A DNA stretch of 64,000 bases, taken from Protula sp. h YS-2021. Lineage: Eukaryota; Annelida; Polychaeta; Sabellida; Serpulidae. Made by a program: the position numbers and the translations under genes. The notes under the pieces were generated by a model. That model saw only the letters and a list, made by a program, of their open reading frames with translations. It was not told the origin of the DNA and ran no database searches. The stretch covers positions 42,257,502 through 42,321,501 of the forward strand of contig OX457031.1 in the NCBI GenBank assembly GCA_949752745.1, written 5' to 3'. Shown in pieces: positions 37,766-49,504 of this stretch. Position 1 is the first letter of the stretch; each line of letters begins with the position of its first letter.

Positions 37766-37767
37766 AG

Positions 37768-38020
37768 CCATCCTCATACAGATATCTTACATTGCCAGTG
37801 TTTCCATGGACATCATATAGATACCTTACATTGCCAGTGATTCCATGGAGATTCTCATATAGATACCTTACGTTGCCAGTGTTTCCATAGATATCCTTGT
37901 ATAGATACCTTACGTTGCAAGTGTTTCCATAGACATCCTGATTTAGATACCTTACATTTCCAGTGATTCCATGGAGATTCTCATATAGATACCTTACATT
38001 GCCAGAATTTCCATAGCTAT
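37768..38020. repeat. 42-bp minisatellite, about 6 copies
   Basis: The unit runs ttacattgccagtg...ccatgg...catatagatacc, with about 42 bases per copy and 10-20 percent divergence between copies. No long open frame. Confidence 0.88.
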
Positions 38021-39995
38021 CCAGTTTTCGGTAGGAAGTATTCTGCAGTTACGCTAAATAATTTTTTGCTTTAAAAAATAAACAAGAACAGCAAAGAGAA
38101 GTGTACTTAATCATCTCTTTTAAAATGTGCGAAAAACTGAGATAACATCGTCTGAAGCGTTCGCACAATTCTTTAGTCGTGTTTTGCTGTAGCAACATGA
38201 ACGTTCTTGATATTATTGTGCATTTTCTGAAGCGAAATGATAAGATGGTAATTTGACGGGAGATTTTGGTTTTTCGTTAATTTCATGTGCAAAAAATACA
38301 TCTTTTTTAACACGTAATGTTTTATGTCAGATCTTCGTGATTTCACTTTGATTGAAATGCATTCGGCCACGCGTAATTTGAAGTCCTCAGGAAAAACTAC
38401 CAAATTTCAAATTAACTGAAATAGTTTTAATACAAAGCTGAACCTCAGGACTGAAAGGTTACTTCATGTTAGATTTCATAATAAAAATGATAATAAAATA
38501 TAATTCAGTGGTTTGAAAGACGACTAACATGCGAAAGGCCAGTGTCAGTCTAAGGTGAGCTTGTGTATTGGTTTGGTTTCTTTCAGGAGACCTGCCCATT
38601 CCTTAGCATCACTCGTTCTCACCAATCCATAAAATTAACTGGGTGCGGCATGATAACAATCCCAAGAAATTCAGTTCATTGGCATAGCTCTGAAGTGTTG
38701 AAACTGATTTTCCTGACTGTCACTGAATACACATTCTGTAAGTGCAAATTGGATGCTGCATTGGATGTTGCCAGTTATATATGTTAAGTATATGTTATAT
38801 GTTAAGTACCCTATAGAATCAACTTTTTTTCACATTTTATATTACTTTGAAATATTTTTATCCAAATATGTATATGTAATATCTTGTTCAAGAATTAGGT
38901 TTTCGATGCATAAATTATACCTTAATTGCTGCCTACTGCACTTATCTGCTGTTTGTTGCATATACCAGTTTTTCATAACATTATGCAGTGAATTTCCACA
39001 CAAAAGTTGTTTGTCAGACTTCTAATGTAAGTTTACATTGAAACTGAACTAAACTTAAGATTTATTATTACCAGTGTGGAATGGTTGAGGGACATCTTTA
39101 AAAAAGAGCAATGCTTCAGAAAGGCGTATAATGCACATTCATCAAATTGGGTGTGAAAACGAAGAAGGGACTTTTCTAATAACAGATAACATATAAAAAC
39201 CTCACATAAGACAGGGATGAAGATTTGGTCCCAATCAAAGACCCTGATATATGTATCGTTATATAGTTATTATTTATCGTTATATATTTATTATGTGAAT
39301 ATCACTACCCTTCATAACTGGGATTTAAGGATACGGTTATATAAACTGAGGATAATTATTAATGAGAGATAAATACATATGCGTTTAAGAGGAGAATATA
39401 ATAACTGTAACCAAAGTGTGATTAGTGCACACCAGTTGACACACAGTTTTACGAATTAAAATTATCATGCACAATAACGAACCTGATCTTTTGTGCAATT
39501 CATTTGATTAACCAAACTAATGCTTAAATAAGGAAATTAAAGTAAAGCCACTAATAAAAATGTGTAAATGAGTAAAACCTCGAGTCAGTCGTTTTACAAT
39601 GGTTCCTGTTCATTTCATTAAAAACTAAATAACATTTACATAGAAACTGCAACTTGCGCTTTTGTGTTGGTTGTGATTTTGCTTGACAATTTAATGTTTA
39701 TTAAAATTATTTGATGGCTGATTCGAATTTAATGTCAAGAAGATCACTTCGATAATTGCAACATATAATCAAAACAAATACGTGCTTAGACTGTTTATAT
39801 TACCTAGAAATAATTGATTTTATAAGTGTATCATTTCTCAAAATTACAAATGGCTTCGTTTCCACCCTAACTTTGATGATCTGTTCTGAAATGGCTTGTC
39901 TCGCATGCTACAACAGACGCTGAATCTTTCTCTACAATTACTGAACTCCAACTTAATTCAAATAATGCATTCTCAAAGTAACTGCATTGGTCTTA
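38021..39995. other. AT-rich DNA without a recognised gene
   Basis: I see nothing that I can name. Confidence 0.5.
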
Positions 39996-39996
39996 A

Positions 39997-39997
<1 letters not shown>

Positions 39998-40082
<85 letters not shown>
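39998..40082. repeat. (AT)n microsatellite
   Basis: About 85 bases of pure AT dinucleotide. It produces Tyr/Ile alternating frames on both strands that are not genes. Confidence 0.97.
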
Positions 40083-40084
<2 letters not shown>

Positions 40085-43000
40085 GCATTGTTGAGTGTTT
40101 TGTCCACGACAAAAAGAACATAAAAGCAAAAGCACTCTAAAACACTCTTTCGGCGTCTTGTGAAAACTAACTAGGTTAATTGGTATTAAATGCAAAACAT
40201 TTGGCCAATGTAAGTTCACAAAGAAGTGGGGAAATGCCTCCCAAAGAATGCAGTGGTCAGTTTTGTATTGGCAGCTTTAGGGTAAGTTATTAGTTCATTC
40301 CCAGTTCGCGGTGCAAATTGGCATTTCCCGTCTGTCACTTTATCTGTTCTCGAAAAACAAGACACACACATGTATTGGTATCAATGTGTATATACAATAA
40401 TTCAATAATAGGTTATAATAAGTAATCTACACCAGTTAGGGCTACTTTAAAGCCCCTTACAATAGATGTTATTTATTCAATTGTAAACTGTTTTTATTGG
40501 AACGTTTAACTGCATGAATGTAATTTGTGTTTTGTAATGGGGCATATACGAAGTACAACGGTTTGACTTCACAATAGGGAGCTTAAAGACTTAGAATTCA
40601 CTCGAATCGCACGTTATTTTCAGAATAAAGAATATGAAAGTATCATCTGGCTCATTGTTGTGTGTCTTTCTACGTGTTGCATCTTCTAAAATGGTCCTAA
40701 ATAATAAGTCTGAAAGCTGCCTATGGTTTAACTGTTCTCGTAAAAAGTTAAAATAGTGACGTTGTGGTAATCATTTTCTTTAAACTATGAAAGCAAATAC
40801 ACAGATGTTTTTCAGCAAAATTTTATTTTCAGACACACGAATAAACCTTTTTCAAGGTGCAAATGTTACACGTAATGCTGGAAATAGGTTAATTCTTGCA
40901 TTGCACAAAGTTCTTCGTGTGTTGCTTGAAATATTTGTTGAATTTGTACTGTCTAAAATATGAGGTTAAGGCACACATTAGCCCGACGTTTATCGCTATA
41001 ATTATACAGATTTGCCACACTTATTTAAGTTAATCTTAGTTGGCATAAATTGGTGACCTCCTCCAGAGCCACTGTTGGCTGTTTCATCAACCTCATGCAA
41101 GTGTTGTTTCTCTCATAGGTAAGGGCAGGGGCTTTTAAACATCCGAGAACATCAAAAATACAGAAATTTCGGCCAATTTTTGCCAAATGACCATAAAGAC
41201 CTAGTTGGGAGTAATCTAGTTAACGATCTGGTTCTTCAATTCCGCCAATTTTTGGAAGACGACAAAAAAGATCATTTCATGAAAGAGATCTAGTTTGGAG
41301 GTACTTTTATTAAATCAAACAATGAGTTAATCAAAGGACAGACGTTTAAAAATCACAATTCTGAGAATTTTCTTATGGGTGACTTTAAACATTATATCCT
41401 GGTAGATTACCACTAAGGAAGCAATTTGTCAATGAGGTTTAAAAAAATTTAGAATGACAATTTCCTACACCAAGCTCTCCGTTCCACAATTTTTTCACAA
41501 ATGGCAAAAAAACTAATTATTATAGCATCCCATTGAAGGTTTATCCCATGCATATTATCAAAACAAAATACCAGGAGTAGCATCTTGCAGTAGGCTTTTG
41601 AAAGTCTGAGCCTCAAATACCTTCCATTGGATCTCTTCCATTAACATGGTCACGGAAGGTCAAAATGTCCCTGGCCTAACCTATGAGAAAAAAAGTTTGA
41701 ACTTGGTCTGTAAACTAATTTATAGTGCCTCTAGAGTAAACAACTTTTGCCCTGAATTTCTCTACTGTCGTTCATTAGTTTTTATTGGTTTGTCCTGGTT
41801 TTAAAACGAACTGTAACAAGTCAGGGCTGTTATGAAATATTTCAACTGAAATGTTTTTTAACATTATTTAAACATTTGATGAACAAAAAAGTGGGATATT
41901 GAACAGGACTAATTGTCATAATATAATATTTCACAAGTATATGCATGTTACTGTAAGTTATAATTATATGCTATTGCAATATCATTAATTTGTGGTTTGA
42001 GCTAAATTTTTATGAATAAATAAATGAGTTTCAACTAAAATACGCTTAAACATTTTGTTCAAAGATTGCGTGATTCAAGTCTGACAGATCTGTGCAATAA
42101 CTTTGAGGGTAATTCAGACAATACACGAATTTATCCGAGTTCGTTTTAGCAATAGACAAATTAACATAATTCAAACATTGCCTGTAACATGTATAATTCT
42201 TTTTGCATTCTGCAGTAACATTTTACTGCTATTTTTTTTAAAATGTAGTCAAATAATCAAATATTAAGGCAATAAAGTCTGCAGATCTGTGAATCATCAC
42301 GCAAACATTTGTTTTACATTCTACTGAAAATTTAACACAATCAGTATTGAAAAGACAGCAAAGATTTTCTGGAAACTGGAAATAACGTCGTTTTCAAAGA
42401 CGCCAGCTAGCTTTTACTATGCATTATGCGAGGAGAGGGAAGGTCACTGTGGTATTGGTCATAACTCTGTCGGCATTGATTTGAAGATTTATACACATAC
42501 CATCAATCATTATTGACTAAACAGTCAACATGTCAATTTAGAAAACTGTCCACAATTGTTGAATATGTCAGAGTTATAGGAGATTAGTGGATAAAGGTGA
42601 ACTGTCTTTTGTTTGCCCAAAGTGCGAAAGGGTTTTTAATTCAAAGTGCTATGTTTTAGAAGTTAGTTGTGCTCTTTCAAGTAATCAATATTCCTCATAA
42701 ATACACATAATCAAAACATTATTTCAAAATGAGGTAAAATATTTTTAAGGATAAAATTTTCGAGCAGCAATAAAAAGTTTCCATCCGCTAAACATTTTTG
42801 TGAGTAAGACATGCTGTAAAAGATAAAAAGTAAATATCTTTTTTCCAGTCGTTTAATTAATTGCACGGCAAAATAAATGGTATGACTTTAAATGTAATGC
42901 TTAAATTGGGTGGCCCTTAAAAACAACAATTTATTATTATATGATTGCAAATTTTTTCTTTGAAGCATCAAAATGTCTCTTCAAACAATTTTTATCAATG

Positions 43001-44560
43001 TAAAAGATATATACTATTACGTTAACAAGATCAAACATTAGTTTTCTAATGAATTACTGAAATTTTATTACAGGCTTACATTCAACAATCTTTTTACCTG
43101 TGCATCAACCACATATCTCTGTCCCATACATTGTTCATTTGACTGTAGATAGTGTAATTACCCCCTTAAAAGACTTGTACGGAGTCTTTAAGCTATACAT
43201 GGCATTTTTATCACAATATTTTTCCCCAGCGACATATTTGCAAGTCAGATCTAACGAGACTAGTTGACTATTTTCTACTTTGTTTTGACACTTAGCTCAG
43301 TTATTTTACATAAATGAGGACAAAGTGATCATGTAAGGACATGCCCTCTAATGTCTAGAAACATTATAAGCTAAGTAATAAATTGTTGTAGTAAACTCTA
43401 GAGTCTTGAGTACAACGTAGTTAAGTATCACCAACTATGAATTTTCCTAGGAATTATTCTTCGTTACTGTATTTGTGTAACAGAAATACGAGATATTAGT
43501 CGAGTGCTGAATGTTCTTCAGTTCATTAGCTAACTCTAAAACTATAGCGCACTTTCTAAGGAGTTTTCTATGCAGTTTTCACAAAAGCTGCCATCTCTGT
43601 AAACTTCCTTGGCGAAGGACAGTATGCCACAAAACCATGCTGAGTCGCTGAATCAATTCAATCACTAATGTTTTATATCCTAAAGCATAACATCTCTCGA
43701 TTTTCGTCTTGCTCGATTTTCGTCTTGTTTTCTTTGTTTTGTTGACGTCCTCCAAATATTATGCTATCATTTCAAATAGGAAGTACAGTTTTTGCAGTTA
43801 TGCATTACGGGTAACTCTGTCTATAAAGCCCATAAGCTTCCGGTTGGGGGAGGAGAGGAGTTGCTTGCTCCAATGTTATACTTCAAAGATGGCAGTATAA
43901 ATTTTGAGAAGAATGAGAACAAGTAAACAATTCTATGAAATGTTATTTTAACTTTTAGTTCTAATCATTCATCTTAAATTAAATTTAATAATGTCAATAA
44001 ATGACTGCAGATCTCATTAATTTATATTTGGCATCGATTATCTTTTTCAGTCAGCAAAAATTGTTTTTGAGATCAAGAAATAAATTTTACAGACTTAAAA
44101 AAATCTTATTAAAATTTAGCGAATCGTCAATTTAAGTTTCGAGATTGAAAAATTTAATTATTGATATCAATAATAATAACACATTTTTTGAGCTTCAGAT
44201 TTTTATTTTCAATTTTATGTAATAAAAATTAAAAGAAAATTCTGTATACAGTCATTATTTTTATATATATTCATTTACTTCTGACTTTTAGATATAAAAA
44301 AACTTATATTTTGATGTCAAAAATTAATTTTTGTGATCAAGAAATCATTTGCAGATTTGAAAATGTAAATAAGAAATCTCAGTCTGAAAATGAAATCTAA
44401 AATAAATTCTTGATATCAATAAACAAAAAGAAATTATTGAGTATCAAGATTTTGCTATTAAATATTTCATTTTTGTTATGAAGAATTGAGGATATTACAC
44501 TACCCAATTTTTATTTCTTTCATATATGTGTCAAATGAAATACAAATTTAATCTGTGTTC
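40083..44560. other. AT-rich DNA, no gene seen
   Basis: There are no recognisable exons. At 44030-44470 words such as gatcaagaaat, cttgatatcaataa and cagatttgaaaat recur two or three times, suggesting an old degenerate repeat. Confidence 0.45.
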
Positions 44561-44574
44561 ATCCCAAATTGAAG

Positions 44575-44728
44575 ATGGCTGACTACGGAGGGGGCCGCGT
44601 CCTGGATTACTTGCTTGCGATGGCACAAACGCAAATACCGTGACATTGTAGAAGAAGAATTTTTGCGACGCATCTTTAGAGAGTTTTGTACAGTCGGTAA
44701 AGAATTGCTAGAGTTGCAGGACCCTTAG
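44575..44728 (+). pseudogene. Possible decayed DNA-transposon N terminus
   Basis: A frame from ATG 44576 reads MADYGGGRVLDYLLAMAQ and stops soon after. One base over, the DNA reads WHKRKYRDIVEEEFLRRIF, then continues to TAG at 44726-44728. The charged arginine/glutamate pattern (RKYRDIVEEEFLRR) recalls the N-terminal region of PIF/Harbinger-type nucleases. The frame change suggests decay. The family assignment is weak. Confidence 0.3.
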
Positions 44729-44859
44729 ACAGTTTTGATTTTACCATTTTGTGGGCCCGGCTGTTGAATTACTGTAACATTATACAAACATACTGGCACT
44801 TTAAGTGGCGAATATAAAATAAATGACCAGTTTGTACTGTTCATTTCCTTTAAAAGTCT

Positions 44860-46910
44860 GGTATATTCCAGTCGGGTATTGCTCTGCCGGATGTTGTCCT
44901 GTCGGGTATTTTCAAGTCCGGTATTGCTCTAGACCCAGCAATACCACAGGTGTATGAATGACGTGATGAATGAGAAATGTGTCCCAAAGTCGAAGCTGCA
45001 TAATGACCAAACTCATGAATGCAAGAATACACCACTGATCTTTATCAAGTAATTATTTCTTTTAAACAATCGCCTAGAGATTAAGCTTTTGTCTGTACGC
45101 GATGCCATGTTTCGTCGTTATTGTTATCTGTACTGCTGCGAGGTCCAGCATCAGGACGCGCTTCCCCCCTTGCTGCCTCTGATTCTTAGCCTCTGGATCA
45201 GTCTGCCCTCCTTTGTATCCACCCCTGCCTGCCGCGATGGCAGGGGCGCTATGGTCCCGCCATCAAGGTCAGGTCCTGCCACAGAGCCCTATTCTATAGG
45301 TTATGTATCTCAATCTGTTTAACCTTGAAGAACTCCGTCTGGCTTCTGCGTGGCGGAAGTCTTGACCCCTTTCACCGATAATCAGCAGTGCAACGGAAAG
45401 CATTAGGACACAGCTGCAGCATGGATGTGAAATGGTGAACCGTTATGTTTGTCTTATCGCTGGTGGCGAAAGACACACATTCCATCAGCTTTAGAATCAT
45501 CGCACTTGTAAGGCGCCAGTATGACTAAGCTGTTTTGATGGGAGGAGACGCGACCTATTCGTCTCCCATATCCATTCTCTGAACTTCTCGCTGCCTAGGC
45601 GCCACTACTGTCGCCACCCCTGAAATGGTTATTAGGGTGACAAATACCTTTTGCTTGGTTTTGACAAATTAGACTGACAGTAGGCTCCTCTGCAAAAGGA
45701 TTACCGGCTTTTATCCCCACTAAGTTTACAATCTTTTCCTCTACGACTCTGAAAGGGATCTCTTCTGGTAATGCCTTCCACCAACAATGAAATTGGCAGT
45801 CTTCCCTGAGGGACGAAAGGGGAGCAATAGGACGCAAATGTGGTATTTCTCTGCTGCCGCTAGGCCTCTCCAGTGCTGCTGCCTCCCTTGGGAGAATGTT
45901 CTAACCGACTGTTCTCGGAAAACTGTTGCTAAGCGAATGGATTGGGTAGTATTCATTGTCTCTGGCACTTGTATCTCGAAGCCATGCTTGGATGCCGCGC
46001 CTGATTCCCCTGGGGCTGAAGAATTGCGACTGTATGCCAAGACATCTCCGATTCTTTTCGTTCTTTCCCCGCTGAAAGGGTGGAGATGGGCTTGAATGTG
46101 TTTTCGGCACGGTTAGCAGCAAAAAAACGCTATCCTTCGGCTGCAGTCTGGATCGTCCTGACAGCGATTCATCATTAAGAGCTGGAAGAGTGATTGGTGC
46201 TTTTTTGGGCTGGGTTGGGCGGACCTTAGCTGTGATGAGGAACCGAGGGAAGGGACTTTGGACACCCCTTTGACTGATGTTGTTTCAGCATTAGCGCTTA
46301 TAGTCTTGGGTCTGACTTGAATAGCCCTCATCACTGCGATGTCTTAAGGAATATACCAACTAGGTGTCTGGATTCGCACTGGTAAGGAGCGGGCAGACGC
46401 AGATTTATCATCACATTGGTCAGCTTATCTGGATCCATACTTTATACAGTCACCTTCATCCCTTGGTCCAACTACTTTTAACGGGGGTGGGGCGTTTCCG
46501 AAAGCCTGGTTGCTAAGCAAGTCATGCCCCTGCTCTTCTTCAGCTTATTCTCAGACCTCAGGCTTCTATCCTCAGCTCCTCGGGTGCTATGACGTGGTCC
46601 CTGGCATTGCCCATTGCCGTCTCTCCTCTTCACGCAGCTCCTTGCGCCTTTAAACGATTGGACTCCATTGCCTTCCAGTCATTGTGTGATAAGCGCGCCT
46701 ATACTTTTCACGTAATGTTTTCCGGACAAAGTATCGGATTATGTGATAGTCTAAGCTTGTCATACACAGAATGCGGGTTGCCGACAAAAGCTGGGTGTCC
46801 ACGCTCTGTCTTGTACAGGGATCATTCTGGCTCAGCCATTCCTGTAACAGGCAAAAAGGTGTAAGTAAATGGCGTGCAAAGCTCGAGGTAATATGCAACA
46901 CAGAAACACA
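44860..46910 (-). mobile_element. GC-richer decayed insertion
   Basis: Base composition changes from AT-rich to roughly balanced between about 44.86 and 46.91 kb. The minus strand carries several adjoining open pieces in different frames (46334-46113, 46122-45901, 46040-45741, 45837-45595 and around 45330-45110), as expected of a long coding region broken by frameshifts. The reconstructed order suggests a basic, Ser/Pro-rich protein, perhaps a retroelement gag, but I recognise no diagnostic motif. A short tandem repeat with cgggtattgctct lies at 44868-44932. Confidence 0.4.
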
Positions 46911-47010
46911 GCCCTCTCCTATCCACGCCTTTATCTAGGTGAGTGTACCATGGGGGTTTTGGTATAACCCAGGTTAGTTAGTGGAGGCCTGTGTGTGTAT
47001 ACGCCTGTTC

Positions 47011-47081
47011 CGTAAGTTTTCCCTGTCGTAAGATTTGCACTTCGTAAAAAATGCCCTTTCTACGCGCAGGGAAAACTTACG
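47011..47081. repeat. 15-bp inverted repeat, satellite-related word
   Basis: cgtaagttttccctg (47011-47025) pairs perfectly with cagggaaaacttacg (47067-47081). Further copies of agttttccctgtg(cg)taa follow to 47130. The loop holds cgtaaaaaatgccctt, a word also present in each monomer of the satellite at 49.9-52.6 kb. Confidence 0.75.
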
Positions 47082-47899
47082 CTCACAGTTGCATAAGTTT
47101 TCCCTGTGCGTAAATTTTCCCTGTGTATTGATTGGCAGCTTTTTGTAATTTGCTTGTTTTTTCTCCCCATGAAGCTGCGTACACTTCTTCAAAAGCATGT
47201 ACCACTGAGTTTTCCACAGGCCAGACTCAGTACCACCGCGTATTACGGATGCACGTTGGTGGTCCTGGTGCACTTTTGTGGCACTGAGGAAGAAACTGGT
47301 TAAATGAATTTTATTTTAGCAAACTCGTTTATCGTGCTTATTGCCTAAGCATCACCCCTCATACCGTCGCCCCACCCAACCTCCCCCCCCCCGAAAAAAT
47401 TATTTCAATATTCTATGACGATATATCGAACGCTGTGAGAGTGTTTTTCGTCATAAATATTAACTGGTCGGATTGCCCACAAATTACTTTTCAACATACC
47501 ATAAGAGTAATCCGTGCTTTGACAAAACGTCACAGTAAGGGTTGTCGTCTGCTCGGGACCTCAGTACCACTAGTGGTACTGAGGTCCCGAAGTGGCACTG
47601 GGGACCCGACAAATTTCTCATAAGAACTCCTCGTCCCTGCCCCCGCCTCGCCCCCATCTTTAATTGTGTCTTAAAATCACTGCTTCTACCGCCCCTGCCA
47701 CCCTGTTGGGCGACGCCGTCAGGGGTGGCATGGAATCTTTCATCTTCTTGTATCCCCACAACCCCACCCCCACCACCCAATATGTTTATCTCAATATCTT
47801 GCAGTTTTTCATAAAATATATACAAATACATATGTCTATTTATTTTCATAAAATTTTTCAAAAGAAAAAGATGCGAAGTTAAGTTTCTCTTTTTGGCAT

Positions 47900-48690
47900 C
47901 GGAGGGGGGAGGGGGGTAACGGAGAGGAAGGGTGCTAAAATATAATTTGTCTTTTTGGATTCAGAAGGGGGCATATATGTATGGGGGCGGGGCATAAGCA
48001 ATTTTTCGATTGTTAAATTTAAAAATGCTTCTTATCCCACAATATTGGTCAGATTTTCTTTAAATTTGTAAGAATATTTTTAGGTAGGCCTGTCTTGAAA
48101 AATTACTTCATTTGGAGATCAGCCTAATATTGGCTAAGTGGGGGCATTTTTCTTTTTTAATTTTTTGGCGTCGGATTTTCAAAATACTTCTTCTCCCACA
48201 ATTTTGATTGGATTCCTTTCCAAGTTTGAACGATTCCTTTCTAGATAGGCCTCTCTTGAAAAATGACATTTTTTGGCGACTGGCCAAATATTGTTAAATT
48301 TGGGCATTTTTTAATATTTTGATTTTAATGTTTTCTTCTCTCACAATTGTGATCAGATTTTCTTAAAATTTTCTACGAATACTCTTTACGTAGCCTCTCT
48401 TGAAAATTTGCATTTTTGGCGATCTGCCAGATATTGGCTAAATTGGGGACATTTCATTTTTTGGCATCCAATTTTCAAAATGCTTCTTCACCCACAAATT
48501 AGATCGGCCTCGTTTCCAATTTTGCGCGATTGTTCTCTTGAAGATTCTCTCTTGAAAAGTTACTTTTTTGGAGGTCCGCCGAAAATCATCCAAGTGGAGG
48601 GGCGGGGGGCATGTACAATTTTTCAGTGGATAATTTTCAAAATGCTACTTCTCCCACAATTCCTTCATTTTGCATATTAGATTTGTCATG
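47900..48690 (+). repeat. Degenerate 150-bp tandem repeat, 5 copies
   Basis: The words tttttggcg(a/t)c, attttcaaaatgcttctt and tcccacaat recur with starts near 48025, 48185, 48333, 48480 and 48643, a spacing of about 150-160 bases. Copies are strongly diverged. They form the left interior of the TIR element. Confidence 0.65.
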
Positions 48691-48759
48691 TTTGAGAGGG
48701 AAAATAAACCATTGTAATAAAAACAAAAATCATATTTTTCGAAAAAAATCTAAGTGGTG

Positions 48760-49150
48760 GCAAGGATGACCTGTTGGTGGCCCTGAGGCTTGGTTGGTGG
48801 TACTGAGGATTCGGTGGTAGTAGTGAGGACCCTGTGGTGGTAGTGAGTACCCGGTGGTGGCCCTGAGGGCCAGGTGGTGGTACTGAGGACCCGATTATTT
48901 TTCATTTTAGATTATGTATTTTCAGTGAGAATAAACCGTTATAATAATGACAAAGCTGTCTTTTTATTTCGTAAAACGCTTTTTTACGAGTGAAAGCGTA
49001 GTTCGCGTTCTCTGATGCATAAATTGTGACTCGAACGTTTCCTTCAGCCCCCTCATATAGCATTTTGAAGCGAAAAAAAGTTTGGGTCCTCAGTACCACC
49101 ACCGGGCCTCAGTGCCACCACCAGGTCTTCAGTACCACCACTTCACTTTT
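48760..49150. repeat. GGTGGTACTGAGGAC clusters in both orientations
   Basis: At 48765-48895 there are about six plus-sense variants of ggtggtactgaggaccc. At 49083-49142 there are three inverse variants (cctcagtaccaccacc). They share words with the terminal inverted repeats of the surrounding element. Confidence 0.75.
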
Positions 49151-49397
49151 TTCGGAAAGCATTGATTTTTGTTTTTGAAGGTTTCTTTCAGCTTAAAACA
49201 ACCTAATCTAGCGTTTTGAAGTAAAAAATAGTTTGGTCCTCAGTGCCACTTCGGGACCTCATTACCACTGGTGGTACTGAGGTCCCGAGCAGATGGTGAC
49301 CCGGCCTCAAACGTCTTGGGGAAGGCGATAACATAGTAACAGACCCTCCCTATTTATTTATTTGCACTCTACCCTCCCCCCCCCACCGAAAAAAGCC

Positions 49398-49452
49398 AAA
49401 ACACACACACACACACAAACACACACAGACACACGCACGCACGCACACACAA
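49398..49452. repeat. (CA)n-type microsatellite
   Basis: An interrupted CA/CG dinucleotide run. Simple repeat only. Confidence 0.9.
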
Positions 49453-49504
49453 AGTTCTAGAATTAATATTCTCACGTACCGAATGGTTACCATGCGTGTC
49501 TACA

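Larger units (their letters stand above)
47541..49300. mobile_element. Non-autonomous element with 65-bp TIRs
   Basis: The ends 47541-47605 and 49236-49300 are inverted copies of each other with about ten differences. Both contain tctgctcgggacctcagtac and aagtggcactg. Each end is itself a hairpin: ggacctcagtaccac faces gtggtactgaggtcc around a short centre. Inside are five degenerate 150-base repeats and clusters of ggtggtactgaggac and its inverse. No transposase frame and no clear target-site duplication were seen. This resembles a foldback or MITE-like element. Confidence 0.65.

Noticed and set aside
39896..40219. Tyr/Ile alternating frames on both strands
   Set aside because: They are the translated (AT)n microsatellite.
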